A DNA stretch of 64,000 nucleotides from Cellulomonas fimi (GTDB lineage Bacteria > Actinomycetota > Actinomycetes > Actinomycetales > Cellulomonadaceae). Location: contig NZ_JAPESW010000001.1 in the NCBI RefSeq assembly GCF_028527925.1, forward strand, positions 62,001 through 126,000, written 5' to 3'. This document shows, piece by piece, positions 35,963 through 46,500 of this stretch. Position 1 is the stretch's first letter; every line of letters starts with the position of its first letter. The translations under genes were made by a program, and so were the position numbers. The notes below the pieces were generated by a model. That model was not told where the DNA came from and made no database searches. It was given only the letters and a program-made list of their open reading frames with translations.

Positions 35963-36933
35963 CAGCTCTCCCCCCTCGCGCCGGCCAGATCGACCTTGAA
36001 GAGCTTGATCGCGATCCAGCAGATGCCGATCACGGCGAGGAACAGCAGCACCGAGATCGCGGACCCGAGGCCGATCTCGAGTCTCCCGATGGACGTCCGG
36101 TAGGCCAGCAGCGACAGCACCGTCGTGCCCGCGGAGCCGTTCGTCATGATGAAGACGTTGTCGAAGATGCGGAACGCGTCGAGGGCCCGGAACAGGACGG
36201 CGACCATGATCGCGGCCTTCATGTTCGGCAGCGTGACGCGCCGCAGGCGCTGCCACCACGTCGCGCCGTCGACCTCGGCGGCCTCGTCGAGCTCGCCGGG
36301 CACCTGCGCGAGACCGGCCAGGAGCAGCAGCGAGATGAACGGCGTGGTCTTCCAGATCTCCGAGGCGATGATGACGAAGATCGCGGTGCCGAACTCGGCG
36401 AACCAGTTGAGGTTCTCGTCGATCCCCGGCACCCAGTCGAACCACGTGTTCACGTAGCCGGAGTTGATGTCGAACGCGTAGAACCACGCGAACGCGGAGA
36501 CGACGGTGATGATGCCGTAGGGCACGAGGATCGCGGTGCGCAGCAGGCCGCGCAGCCGCTTGATCGCGCGGTGCATGACGAGCGCGAGCGCGAAGCCGAG
36601 GACGAGCTCGACCGCCACCGTGATGACCGTGATGAGGACCGTCACGCCGAACGCCTGCCACCACACCGCGTCCGACAGCACGACGCCGTAGTTCGCGAGG
36701 CCGACGAAGGTGCGGTCGTCGGGCGCGGTGAGCCGGTACCGGAACAGCGAGTCGTACGTCGCCTGCAGGATCGGGTACAGCGTCACCGCCAGCATGACGA
36801 CGAACGCCGGTCCCGCGAGGTACCAGCCGAGCCGTGCCTCGGCCCGCGCGCGGTCGGACCGCAGCGCCTTCGCGGGTCGCCCGGCCGTGCCGCTGATCTC
36901 CGCCGCCGCGGGGGCGGTCGCCTGGCTCGTCAT
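35962..36933 (-). CDS. Sugar ABC permease (SugA/MalF type)
   Basis: 323-aa CUT1 permease. An N-terminal cytoplasmic stretch leads to LGWYLAGPAFVVMLAVTLYPILQATYDSLF. The EAA loop is VPGELDEAAEVDGATWWQRLRRVTLPNMKAA. It pairs with the SugB-type permease encoded immediately downstream. It is preceded by the binding-protein gene after a 13-nt gap. Confidence 0.94.
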   Translation of the reverse strand: MTSQATAPAAAEISGTAGRPAKALRSDRARAEARLGWYLAGPAFVVMLAVTLYPILQATYDSLFRYRLTAPDDRTFVGLANYGVVLSDAVWWQAFGVTVLITVITVAVELVLGFALALVMHRAIKRLRGLLRTAILVPYGIITVVSAFAWFYAFDINSGYVNTWFDWVPGIDENLNWFAEFGTAIFVIIASEIWKTTPFISLLLLAGLAQVPGELDEAAEVDGATWWQRLRRVTLPNMKAAIMVAVLFRALDAFRIFDNVFIMTNGSAGTTVLSLLAYRTSIGRLEIGLGSAISVLLFLAVIGICWIAIKLFKVDLAGARGES

Positions 36934-36946
36934 GACCCCTCCCCTC

Positions 36947-38239
36947 TCACAGCAGCTGGTCGCCGCGGAGGACCGCGGTGATGAAGTCGGTCGACCTCTG
37001 CGGCGTCGTCTCGGGGTTCACCGACGACGGCGGGTGCCAGGTCTCCTGCAGACCGGACGACACCTCGTTGTAGTAGGGCGTCTGCGGTCGCGGTGCGGCC
37101 TGCTCGAGCGACTGCCGGATGACGGGCGCCATCGGGAACGCCTCGATCACCTGCGGGTCGTCGAAGGCCGTCGTGTTGGACGGCGGGTTGCCGTTCTCGA
37201 CGAAGTAGAAGACCTGGTTCTCGGGCTGGACGATGCACTCGGCCGCGGCGAACGCCTGGTCGACGTACCGGCTGTACGCGCCGACGCCGAGGTTGATCCC
37301 GCCGTAGGGCGGCCGGGACTCCTGCGCCCCGTCGACCTGCGGGTACAGGGCCCAGCCGATGTCGTCGAGCACCGACTGCTCGATCGCGCCGTCCTCGACG
37401 CCCGCCTTCGTCGCGGGCCAGACGAACGGCCAGTTGACCATGAACGACCCGCGGTCCCCCTGGAAGATCGTCATCGACGCGTTCTCGTCCTCGGTCGGCA
37501 GCGCGGGCCCGGCGAGGTTGTCCTTGCCGATCGTGCCGATGATCTCGGCGGCGGCGCGGCCGGCGTCGGAGTCGAGCCCGAGCTTCAGCTCGTCCGCCGG
37601 CGCCTCGGGGTTCTCGAGGATCTGCCCGCCCGCCGACTCGACCAGCGCGTTGATCCACACCGTGAGCGACTCGGCCTTCGCGCCCTGCACGCTCAGGTAC
37701 TTGTCCTGCGACTGCGACGCCTCCATGATCTGCTGCCACGTCACGGGCGCGGTCGCCGGGTCGAGCCCCGCGGCCTGCGCGACCGACTTGCGGTACCAGA
37801 GCAGCTGCGTGTTCGCCCAGAACGGGACCGTGACGAGCTCGTCGCCCCAGGTCGCGCCGTCGAGCGCACCCTGCACGACGTCCTGCGAGACGCGCTCGGC
37901 GACGTCGTCGGGGATCGGCGCGAGGAACCCCGGCTCGGCGAGCTCCGGGATGAACGGCGGGTCGAGGCTCATGAGGTCGATCGACGTGTCCTTCGCGGCG
38001 AGGCGTCGGGCCAGCTGCTCGCGCTGCGACGCGGCGTCGCGCGGGAGCACCGAGACCTCGATCCGGTACTCGCCGCCGGCCTCGTCGGTGCAGCGGCTCG
38101 CGATCTCCGCCTGACCGCCGTCGTCCGGGTTGATGTACCACGTGAGCACGGGCGGTCCCGACTCGGCCGCGCACGCCGCCAGCGGCGCGAGCAGACCGAC
38201 CGCCGCCACCATCACGAGCGCTCTCGTCCGGCGTCGCAC
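36947..38239 (-). CDS. Sugar ABC substrate-binding lipoprotein (LpqY-like)
   Basis: 430-aa SBP_bac_1-type lipoprotein. The GTG at 38239 follows GGGGGAGG. The signal sequence ends in the lipobox PLAAC (Cys near residue 24). Family segments include LTWYINPDDGGQAEIASRC, VTVPFWANTQLLWYRKSVAQAAGL, and PPYGGINLGVGAYS. The gene order binding protein, two permeases, ATPase matches the LpqY-SugABC trehalose importer. LpqY-type sequence features (the early Cys and YINPDDGGQ) make trehalose or a related oligosaccharide plausible. Specificity is inferred only. Confidence 0.87.
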   Translation of the reverse strand: MRRRTRALVMVAAVGLLAPLAACAAESGPPVLTWYINPDDGGQAEIASRCTDEAGGEYRIEVSVLPRDAASQREQLARRLAAKDTSIDLMSLDPPFIPELAEPGFLAPIPDDVAERVSQDVVQGALDGATWGDELVTVPFWANTQLLWYRKSVAQAAGLDPATAPVTWQQIMEASQSQDKYLSVQGAKAESLTVWINALVESAGGQILENPEAPADELKLGLDSDAGRAAAEIIGTIGKDNLAGPALPTEDENASMTIFQGDRGSFMVNWPFVWPATKAGVEDGAIEQSVLDDIGWALYPQVDGAQESRPPYGGINLGVGAYSRYVDQAFAAAECIVQPENQVFYFVENGNPPSNTTAFDDPQVIEAFPMAPVIRQSLEQAAPRPQTPYYNEVSSGLQETWHPPSSVNPETTPQRSTDFITAVLRGDQLL

Positions 38240-38383
38240 GAGCCACCTCCCCCGTCGGCGCAGCGTCGCGCCATGACCTTGCCTACTCCTGTCGTCGCAG
38301 GTCCGCCACGGGAGCGCGGTGCCGCAGCGAGCGTGCGACCGCCTGACGGTCACGCGCTGCCGGTCGGGCTCGTTCCTGCCACG

Positions 38384-39016
38384 ATGTCCGTCGTGCCGAA
38401 CGTGACGCCCGCCGAAGCCTGGTCCGCACTGCGTGAGGGGAACGCCCGGTTCGTCCGCGGCGAGATGGAGCACCCGTCGCAGGGCATCGACCGCCGCACC
38501 GAGGTCTCCACCGCCCAGCACCCGTTCGCCGTGATCTTCGGCTGCTCTGACTCGCGGGTCGCGGCCGAGATCATCTTCGACCAGGGTCTCGGCGACGTGT
38601 TCGTCGTCCGGACCGCCGGTCACGTGCTCGACACGACCGTCATCGGGTCGATCGAGTACGGCGTCGAGGTGCTCGGTGCGTCGCTCGTCGTCGTGCTCGG
38701 CCACGACTCGTGCGGCGCCGTCGCCGCTGCGACCGCCGCGCTGCAGGAGGGGTCGCTCCCCCGCGGGTTCGTGCGGGCCGTCGTCGACCGCGTCATCCCG
38801 TCCATCGTCAACCTCGCGGGCGAGGGCGGCATCGGGAACGTCGACGCCGCGACGCTCGGCCACGAGCACGTCCGCCACACCGTGCGGATGCTGCAGGGCT
38901 ACTCGGTGTCGCTCGCCGAGGCCATCGCCGAGGGGCGCTGCGCGATCGTCGGCCTCGAGTACACGCTCGCGGACGGCCAGGTGCACCTGACGGAGTCCGT
39001 CGGCGACATCGGCTGA
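38384..39016 (+). CDS. Beta-class carbonic anhydrase
   Basis: 210-aa zinc enzyme interconverting CO2 and bicarbonate. The zinc site is C54, D56 (in FGCSDSR, with the Asp-Arg dyad), H107 and C110 (VVLGHDSCGAV). RTAGHVLDTTVIGSIEYGVEVLG is the conserved core, and HEHVRHTVRML follows. No signal peptide is seen at ATG 38384, so it should be cytoplasmic. It is divergent from the sugar importer and convergent with the DUF2087 gene. Confidence 0.93.
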   Translation: MSVVPNVTPAEAWSALREGNARFVRGEMEHPSQGIDRRTEVSTAQHPFAVIFGCSDSRVAAEIIFDQGLGDVFVVRTAGHVLDTTVIGSIEYGVEVLGASLVVVLGHDSCGAVAAATAALQEGSLPRGFVRAVVDRVIPSIVNLAGEGGIGNVDAATLGHEHVRHTVRMLQGYSVSLAEAIAEGRCAIVGLEYTLADGQVHLTESVGDIG

Positions 39017-39079
39017 CGCGCGCGCGGACGGGACAGGGGCCCGCGGACCACACGGCAGGCCACCGCCGGGAGGCCGGTG

Positions 39080-39406
39080 TCAGAGCCAGGAGTCCTCGGG
39101 GCTCGGCCGGGCGCCGGGCTCGTCGTCGTGAGCCGTGAGGCGCTCGCGCCAGTACAGCCCGCCGTCCTGACGGCGTCCGACGAGACCCGCCTCGACGAGG
39201 TCACGGCGCAGGCGGACGGGGTCGTCGGAGACCTCGGCGAGCCGTGCCGTCAGGGCCGGCTCGGGCGCTGCCTCCCCCGGCGCGAGCAGGCGCGCGGCCA
39301 GGTGCTCGAGCACGAGCATGCGGTCGTCGAGGCGGCGCGGGGTCCGCACGAGGCGGCCGTGCTCGAGGAACCTCTCGGCCGCGCACGCGGGCGTCTCGGA
39401 CGTCAT
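39080..39406 (-). CDS. DUF2087-domain protein
   Basis: 108 aa with the DUF2087 winged-helix-like pattern: [37 protein letters not shown], then [30 protein letters not shown]. The domain occurs as the C-terminal half of some regulators and alone, as here; DNA or RNA binding is conceivable but unproven. ATG 39406 has GACGAT 6 nt upstream and no Shine-Dalgarno sequence (possible leaderless gene). It is divergent from fumC by 53 bp. Confidence 0.75.
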   Translation of the reverse strand: MTSETPACAAERFLEHGRLVRTPRRLDDRMLVLEHLAARLLAPGEAAPEPALTARLAEVSDDPVRLRRDLVEAGLVGRRQDGGLYWRERLTAHDDEPGARPSPEDSWL

Positions 39407-39459
39407 GTGGCCATCGTCACGCGTCCGGCGCCCGGGCGCCGTGCGGCAGGATGGACCGC

Positions 39460-40887
39460 ATGACTTCCGCACCTGTCACGGGCACGTCGTCGTCGCCCGA
39501 GTTCCGGATCGAGCACGACACGATGGGCGAGGTCCGGGTCCCCGCGGCCGCGCTCTACCGCGCGCAGACGCAGCGGGCCGTGGAGAACTTCCCGATCTCC
39601 GGCAGCACCCTCGAGCGCGGGCACATCGAGGCGCTCGCCCGGATCAAGAAGGCCGCCGCCCGCGCGAACGCCGAGCTCGGCGTGCTGCCGCAGGACGTGG
39701 CCGACGCGATCGTCGCCGCCGCCGACGAGGTCGCGGCGGGCGCGCACGACGCGCACTTCCCCGTCGACGTCTACCAGACGGGCTCGGGGACCTCGTCGAA
39801 CATGAACACGAACGAGGTCCTCGCGACCCTCGCCACGCGCGGGCTCGGCAAGGACGTGCACCCGAACGACCACGTCAACGCGTCGCAGTCGTCGAACGAC
39901 GTCTTCCCGACGTCCGTGCACGTCGCGGCGACGGCGGGCGTCGTCCGCGACCTCGTGCCGGCGCTCGAGCACCTCGCCGCCGCGCTGCAGGACAAGGCCG
40001 ACGCGTGGGCGACCGTCGTGAAGTCGGGCCGCACGCACCTCATGGACGCGACCCCGGTGACGCTGGGCCAGGAGTTCGGCGGGTACGCCGCGGCCGTCCG
40101 GTACGGCGTCGAGCGGCTGCAGGCCGCGCTCCCCCGCGCCGCGGAGGTCCCGCTCGGCGGCACGGCCGTCGGCACGGGCATCAACACCCCCGCGGGCTTC
40201 CCGCAGCGCGTCATCGAGCTGCTGCGCGAGGACACCGGCCTGCCGCTGACCGAGGCGCGCGACCACTTCGAGGCGCAGTCGTCGCGCGACGGCCTCGTCG
40301 AGCTGTCCGGCGCGCTGCGCACCATCGCGGTCAGCCTCACCAAGATCTGCAACGACCTGCGGTGGATGGGCTCGGGCCCGAACACCGGCCTGGGCGAGCT
40401 CTTCATCCCCGACCTGCAGCCCGGGTCGTCGATCATGCCCGGCAAGGTCAACCCCGTCGTGCCCGAGGCCGTGCTCATGGTCGCCGCGCGTGTCGTCGGC
40501 AACGACGCGACCGTCGCGTGGGCCGGTGCGTCGGGCTCGTTCGAGCTCAACGTGCAGATCCCCGTCATCGCGTCCGCGGTGCTCGAGTCGATCCGCCTGC
40601 TCGCCAACGCGAGCCGCGTGCTCGCCGACAAGACCGTCGCGGGCCTCGAGGCGAACGAGGAGCGCGCCCGCGCGTTCGCCGAGTCGTCGCCGTCGATCGT
40701 CACGCCGCTCAACCGCGTCATCGGGTACGAGGCCGCCGCGAAGATCGCCAAGCACGCGGTCAAGAAGGGCCTCACGATCCGGCAGGCCGTCGTCGACCTC
40801 GGCTACGTCGAGCGCGGCGAGGTCAGCGAGGAGCAGCTCGACGCGGCCCTCGACGTCCTGAGCATGACGCGCCCGCCCCAGGCCTGA
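39460..40887 (+). CDS. fumC: Class II fumarate hydratase
   Basis: 475-aa TCA-cycle enzyme (fumarate to malate), iron-independent homotetramer. The signature [11 protein letters not shown] provides the catalytic SS loop. [28 protein letters not shown] and [17 protein letters not shown] are the other conserved regions. ATG 39460 is chosen over ATG 39451 because GGCAGG is then at 9-nt spacing. A strong bidirectional hairpin follows the stop. Confidence 0.97.
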   Translation: MTSAPVTGTSSSPEFRIEHDTMGEVRVPAAALYRAQTQRAVENFPISGSTLERGHIEALARIKKAAARANAELGVLPQDVADAIVAAADEVAAGAHDAHFPVDVYQTGSGTSSNMNTNEVLATLATRGLGKDVHPNDHVNASQSSNDVFPTSVHVAATAGVVRDLVPALEHLAAALQDKADAWATVVKSGRTHLMDATPVTLGQEFGGYAAAVRYGVERLQAALPRAAEVPLGGTAVGTGINTPAGFPQRVIELLREDTGLPLTEARDHFEAQSSRDGLVELSGALRTIAVSLTKICNDLRWMGSGPNTGLGELFIPDLQPGSSIMPGKVNPVVPEAVLMVAARVVGNDATVAWAGASGSFELNVQIPVIASAVLESIRLLANASRVLADKTVAGLEANEERARAFAESSPSIVTPLNRVIGYEAAAKIAKHAVKKGLTIRQAVVDLGYVERGEVSEEQLDAALDVLSMTRPPQA

Positions 40888-40893
40888 CACGAC

Positions 40894-40927
40894 CGCGCGG
40901 ACGGTCCGGTGCTGGACCGTCCGCGCG
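40894..40927. terminator. Bidirectional terminator between fumC and the MFS gene
   Basis: Perfect 14-bp stem, CGCGCGGACGGTCC with GGACCGTCCGCGCG, and a 6-nt loop between convergent gene ends. Confidence 0.8.
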
Positions 40928-40962
40928 ATCAGGACCGACGCCCACCGGCGTCCGTCGCGACG

Positions 40963-42615
40963 TCAGGCCTCGGCGCGCGCCGGCTCGGGGGCCTGCTGGG
41001 GCGCACCGTGGTGCGCGGGTCGCACCGCGTGCATCGCGAGGCACGCGACGAGGCCGAGCGCGAGCACGGCGACGGTGAGCAGCAGCGTCTGCGCGACGGC
41101 CGTCGAGAAGCCCGCGTGCACGGCCTGCGTCGCCGCGTCGGTGATCTGCCGCGCGACGTCCGCCGGGACCGAGTCCGGGAGCTGCGGTGCGGCGGCGGCA
41201 CCCGCGCCCGTCGAGAACTGGTCGGGGTCGACGCGCGAGAAGCCCTCGAGGAACGCCTGGCGCGCCTGCTCCGGCAGCGCCGCCGCCTCGTCCTGCGCGG
41301 CCGCGGGGATCGCGATGCCCAGGCGCGACGAGAGCATCGCGACGACGGCCGCCGACCCGATGACGCCGCCGATCTGCCGGTTGGTGTTGAACGCGCCCGC
41401 GCCGGCGCCGGCGTTGCGCTGGTCGAGGCCCGCGGTCGCGGTCGCGGCCAGCGGCGAGAAGAGCATGCCGGTGCCGATGCCGAACACCGTCATGGGCAGC
41501 ACGAGCTGCCACACGGGCACCTCGGGCCGGATGACGGCCGCGAGCCACGCCACGACGACCACGAGGATCGCGAATCCGGTCGCGACGATCCACTTCGCGG
41601 GGACGCGGTCGGACATCCGACCGGCGACGGGCGCGACGACGCCCGACAGCAGCGAGCCGCCGAGGCCGATGAGCGCCGCGTGCAGCGGCGACAGGCCGAG
41701 CACCAGCTGGGCGAAGATCGTGAACGGGAAGAAGATGCCGGTCATCGCGAACGTCACGGCGAACCCGGCGACGTTGGACAGCGAGAAGTTGCGCACGTGG
41801 AACAGCCGCAGCGGCATGAGCGCGTCGTCGCCCAGGTGGCGCTGCCACAGCACGAACCCGACGAGGACGAGGACGCCCAGCCCGACGATCTCCCAGATCG
41901 TGATCGGCCCGACGACGGTGCCCCAGTCGTAGGTGTCGCCCTCCTGCAGACCGAAGACGACCAGGAACATGCCGAGCACGGACAGCACGACGCCGAGCCC
42001 GTCGAACGTCCGCGCGTGCGTGGGCAGCGCGGGCAGGCGGCGCAGCGCGAGCCACAGCGCGACGACGCCCACAGGCACGTTGACGTAGAAGATCCACTCC
42101 CAGCCGACGGTCTCGACGAGCAGGCCGCCGAGGACCGGCCCGGTGATCGTCGCGACACCCGCGACCGCGCCCCAGACGCCCATCGCCGCACCCCGGCGCG
42201 CGGGCGGGAAGACGCGCGTGATCATCGACATCGTCTGCGGGGTCATGAGCGCGCCGCCGATGCCCTGCACGGCCCGCGCGGCGATGAGCATCCCGATCGA
42301 GCCCGACAGCCCGCACCACAGCGACGCGAGCGTGAAGACGACGAGGCCGACGACGAAGACCGGCTTCGGGCCGAACCGGTCGCCCAGGCGTCCGGTGACG
42401 AGCAGCAGGACCGCGAACGTCAGCAGGTACGCGCTGTTGACCCAGCCGACCTCAGTGAACGACGCGTCGAGCTCGGTGACGAGGGTGGGCACGGCGATGT
42501 TCACGATCGTGGTGTCGATCATGATCATGAAGAAGCCGAGGCACAGCGGCGGGAGCACGCTCCACGGGCTGCGCCCGTGCAGGTCGACGAGCGCGCGGGG
42601 CTGCTCGGTGGTCAT
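40963..42615 (-). CDS. DHA2-type MFS multidrug exporter
   Basis: 550-aa, about 14 transmembrane helices, of the drug:H+ antiporter-2 group. Motif A-like GRLGDRFGPKPVFVVGL and motif C-like GAVAGVATITGPVLGGLLVETVGWEWIFYVNVPVG are present. The N-terminal DTTIVNIAVPTL is the DHA2 motif D. The C-terminus is Ala/Pro/Glu-rich. It lies 71 nt downstream of padR in the same orientation, the usual arrangement of an exporter under a PadR repressor. Substrates cannot be inferred. Confidence 0.93.
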   Translation of the reverse strand: MTTEQPRALVDLHGRSPWSVLPPLCLGFFMIMIDTTIVNIAVPTLVTELDASFTEVGWVNSAYLLTFAVLLLVTGRLGDRFGPKPVFVVGLVVFTLASLWCGLSGSIGMLIAARAVQGIGGALMTPQTMSMITRVFPPARRGAAMGVWGAVAGVATITGPVLGGLLVETVGWEWIFYVNVPVGVVALWLALRRLPALPTHARTFDGLGVVLSVLGMFLVVFGLQEGDTYDWGTVVGPITIWEIVGLGVLVLVGFVLWQRHLGDDALMPLRLFHVRNFSLSNVAGFAVTFAMTGIFFPFTIFAQLVLGLSPLHAALIGLGGSLLSGVVAPVAGRMSDRVPAKWIVATGFAILVVVVAWLAAVIRPEVPVWQLVLPMTVFGIGTGMLFSPLAATATAGLDQRNAGAGAGAFNTNRQIGGVIGSAAVVAMLSSRLGIAIPAAAQDEAAALPEQARQAFLEGFSRVDPDQFSTGAGAAAAPQLPDSVPADVARQITDAATQAVHAGFSTAVAQTLLLTVAVLALGLVACLAMHAVRPAHHGAPQQAPEPARAEA

Positions 42616-42686
42616 GGGTCCTCCGGGACGGTGTGTGGGGTGCGGCGCGGGTCGCGGGCGTGGCGTGCCGGGTGCGACCGCTCCGG

Positions 42687-43313
42687 TCAGCGGCTGGGTG
42701 CGGTCGCCGCAGGGCGGCCGTACCGGGCCTCGAGGAAGGCGGCCGGGAACGGGTCGTCCCAGCCGAGGGAGTCGTCGTCGAGCTCGGCGACGGTCCGGTC
42801 GAGCCACTCGACCTCGTGGCGCAGGTGTGCGACGTCGTGCTCGACGTCGAGCAGGTGGCGGCGCGGGAGGCCCTCCGCGCGCACGCGGGTGTAGGCGGAC
42901 TCGAGCTCGGCGAGGCGCTCGGCCTCCCGCTCGCGGCGCCGGACGAGCGCGTCGCGGACGACGTCGCGCGGCAGGTCGACGGCCTCGGCGAGGCCGACCG
43001 AGAACACGGGGTGCACGGGGTGGTCGTCCCCGAGGAAGCTCACCAGCCGCCGCTCGTAGGCGGTGCGGCCGGCGTCGGTGAGCCGGTAGGTGGTGCGCTC
43101 GGGGCGGTTGCCGCTGCGCTCGGTGCCGACGGCCTCGACGAGGCCGTCGCGCGCCAGCCGCTCGACCGCGTGGTACACCGCGCCGGGGTTGACGCGCACG
43201 AGCCGGGTGTCGCGCCGGTCGACGAGCGTCTGGAAGACGTCGTACGGGTGCCGCGGGTGCTCGCGCAGGAGGCCGAGGACGAGCACGGCGACCGCGGACA
43301 GCTCAGCAGGCAC
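42687..43313 (-). CDS. PadR-family transcriptional repressor
   Basis: 208 aa. The N-terminal winged helix is VAVLVLGLLREHPRHPYDVFQTLVDRR... VNPGAVYHAVERLARDGLVEAVGTERSGNRPERTTYRLTDAGR (residues 8-85). A long Arg/Glu-rich C-terminal coiled-coil dimerisation region follows. GTG 43313 has GGAGGAGGAG upstream. It heads a unit with the MFS exporter and is divergent from the FtsX/LolD cluster. An inverted repeat overlaps its promoter, suggesting autorepression and possibly control of both flanking exporters. Confidence 0.92.
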   Translation of the reverse strand: MPAELSAVAVLVLGLLREHPRHPYDVFQTLVDRRDTRLVRVNPGAVYHAVERLARDGLVEAVGTERSGNRPERTTYRLTDAGRTAYERRLVSFLGDDHPVHPVFSVGLAEAVDLPRDVVRDALVRRREREAERLAELESAYTRVRAEGLPRRHLLDVEHDVAHLRHEVEWLDRTVAELDDDSLGWDDPFPAAFLEARYGRPAATAPSR

Positions 43314-43335
43314 GTGTCTCCTCCTCCGGACGGAC

Positions 43336-43351
43336 TATTCCACCCGGAATA
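43336..43351. promoter_or_regulatory. Probable PadR operator overlapping the padR -10
   Basis: TATTCC-ACCC-GGAATA is a perfect 6-bp inverted repeat. TATATT (43348-43353, minus strand) is the likely -10. A/T-rich dyads are rare in this genome and PadR proteins bind such dyads. Confidence 0.55.
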
Positions 43352-43474
43352 TACACGCGCCTGCGGCGCGCGCGATCCCGGCATCCGCGCGCGAGTCTTG
43401 ACCGCGCCAGTTGCCAAGGTCACAGGTCGGTCTCGGACTTGCGGAATCGCTCCCACGCCCGCGGACGGGCTGCT

Positions 43475-43480
43475 TAGCAT
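43475..43480 (+). promoter_or_regulatory. -10 box (TAGCAT) of the FtsX/LolD cluster
   Basis: TAGCAT, 64 nt before the TTG at 43544. The resulting leader would include GGAGG at 43534-43538. Confidence 0.4.
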
Positions 43481-43543
43481 CGACGCATCCCGCGCCCGTC
43501 GCCCCGTCGGCGCGTGCTGACGACGAGGTCCCCGGAGGCTCGA

Positions 43544-46500
43544 TTGGGCTGGACGCTGCGTGTGCTGCGGCACCGCGCCGCCGCGCAGAGCACGCTGCTC
43601 GCCGCCGTGCTCGCCGTCGCTCTCGTCGGTGCCACGCTGCTCGGCACGTTCGCGCTGCTGCTGCACACGAGCGAGACGCGGGCGCTCGGCGAGGCGCTCG
43701 GCCGGGCGTCGGCGACCGACACCGACCTCGACGTCGTGCTCACGCTCGGCGACGAGGCCCCGGGCGAGGCGCTCGGGGTGGCCGGCGGCTACCTCGACGA
43801 CCTGCTGGGCGACATCGACTCCGACCGGTCGACGTGGCTCACGTCCGCGCTGTACCACGTGGGCACCGGCAACCGGATCGGCCTGCCGATGGCCTACCTC
43901 GCGTCGGAGCCGACGATCCCCGAGCACGCGACCCTGGTCGCCGGCGCGTGGCCCGACGTCGCCGTCGATGCGGACGGCCGCGTACCCGTGGCCGTGCCGA
44001 GGACCGCGGCCGACGCGCTCGGCTGGACCGTCGGGACGGTGCTCCCCGGGCGCAGCTCCGAGACCCGCCAGGACCTGCCCATGGTCGTCGTCGGCGTGCA
44101 CGAGCTCGACGGGCCGGGCTCGCTGTGGACCCGGGACCTGCTCGACGGTGCGCAGTACCACCCCGCGTGGCCGATCCCCGGCACGTTCGGCTTCAACACC
44201 GCGCCGCTCTACGGGCCGCTCGTCACCGTGCCCGAGGCGCTCGCCGACGGACCGGTCCAGGTCGCGAACGCGCGCGTCGTCGCCGCACCGCAGCTCGGCG
44301 ACGCGTCCACGGCCGACATCGCCGCGCTGCGCACCGCGCTCACCGACGGGCAGGCGACGCTCAGCGCCGCCGCGTCGCCCGTCTCGACCGGTGCGGTGCT
44401 CCTGACGGTCCTGCCGATCACGGTCGACGAGGCCGTGGCCGGGCTCGCGGTCACGCGCATCACGCTCGTCGTGGTCGGGCTGCTCCTCGTCGTGCTCGCC
44501 GTGACCGTCCTGCTCCTCGCCGCGCGCCTGCTCGCCGAGCGGCGCGCCGCCGAGCAGACGCTCATGGCGTCGCGCGGCGCGACCGCCGGCCAGATCCTCC
44601 GGCTCGCCGCGATCGAGGCTGCGGGCGTCGCCGCCGTCACCGCGCTCCTCGCCCCGTGGCTCGCCCGCCTCGCGTACGACGCGATCACGCGCCTCGACGT
44701 CCTGCGCGACGCCGGGCTGCACCAGGACCCCGGCGCGCCGGTGTCGCTGTGGGTGACCTGCGCGGTCGCCGCGCTGCTGCTCGCGGGCGTGCTGCTGCTG
44801 CCGCTGCTGCGGCGCCGCGGCAGCGTCGTCGAGGCCGAGCAGCAGCTCGTCCGGCAGGACCGGCGCGGAGCGCTCGCACGCTCGGGCGCCGACGTCGCGA
44901 TCCTCGTGCTCGCCGGCCTCGGGATCTGGCAGCTCCAGGGTTACCGCTCCCCCGTGCTGGCGGGCACCGGGCCGGCGCGGATCGACCCCGTGCTCGTCAC
45001 CGCGCCCGCGCTGCTCCTGCTCGCCGGGGCGGTCCTCACGCTGCGGCTCCTGCCGCTCGTGGCGGGGCTCGGCGAGCGCGTCGCGTCGCGCAGCCGGTCG
45101 CTCGTCGTGCCGCTCGGTGCGTGGGAGGTCGGCCGGCGCCCCGCGCGTGCGTCGGGGGCGGTCCTGCTGCTCACCCTCGCCGTGGCGGTCGCGTCCTTCG
45201 CGCAGGCCTTCCTCGGCACCTGGCGGACGTCGCAGCACGACCAGGCCGACCTCGCGACGGGCACCGACCTCCGTCTGGACCGGCTCCCCGGTGCGCCCCT
45301 CGAGCAGACGGCCCGCGTCGCCGCGATCGACGGCACGACCGCCGTCAGCGCGGTGACGGACCGGCAGGTCGCGGTCGGCGGGTCCATCGACACGCTGAGC
45401 GACGCCCGCCGGCCCTGGGCCGAGCTCCTGGCGGTCGACACGACGCAGGCCGACGCGCTGCTGCGCGGCCGGATCGGCGACGGCTGGGCGGACGTCACCG
45501 CACCGCTCGCGCCCGAGGGGACCGACGACGCGGGCGGCGTCGCGCTGCCCGGCCCGGTGCGCGCGCTCGTCGTCGACGTCGGGACCGACGCCCAGCCGCC
45601 GGCCGGCGTGCTCGCCACCGTCACGCTGGTCGTCGAGGACGCGCTCGGCGTCCGCACACCCCTCGCCGTGCCCGGCACGTTCGAGCTGGGCGAGCGCGCC
45701 GACGACGTGCGCATCGAGCTGCCCACGCCCGCCGACGGGCTGTCGCTCGTCGGCGCGGTCGTCGACCTGGAATCCGGCACGGACGAGGCCGCGCCGGAGG
45801 ACCGCGGGAGCCGCGTCCGTGGCGAGGCGTCCGCGATGACCGTGGCGCTCTCCGACCTGCGCGTCGTCGCACCCGGCGCGGACGGCAGCGCCACCGGGAC
45901 GGTCACACCCGCCCCGGTCGACGGCGTCGCGTGGCACGCCCGGCAACCCGTCCTCGGTACGCCGAAGCCCCCGGGCGTCGCCGTCGTCGACGGCAGCCTG
46001 CGGCTCGGCGTCAGCGTCATCCCGGAGTTCCTGCGCGCGGGCGGCATGACGTTCGCGGGCACCACGTTCGAGCCGCCCGAGGTCGTGCCGGCCGTCATCA
46101 CCGACACGCTCGCCACCGCGACGACCGCCGAGGTCGGGGACGAGGTCGCGCTCGACCTGGGCGACGGCCGCGCCGTGGCGATCGAGGTCGAGCGGATCGT
46201 CCCCTACCTGCCCGGTCACCCGCGCGGGTCCGCGCTCGTCGTGGACCGCGACCTGCTCTCGCGCGCGACGCTCGGGTGGGGCTGGGCCGACCCGATGCTC
46301 GACGAGTGGTGGTTCGGGGTGCCCGACGACCGCGCCGCCGACGTCGCCGCCGCGGTGGTGCGCGACGAGCTCGGCGACCCGACCACGCGCGTCGAGGCAC
46401 GGACCGTCGCGACCGACGGCCCATTGCGGGTCGGCGTCCAGGCCGCGCTGTGGGTGGTGACGATCGCGGCGCTCGCGCTCGCGTTCGCCGGCTTCGCGAT

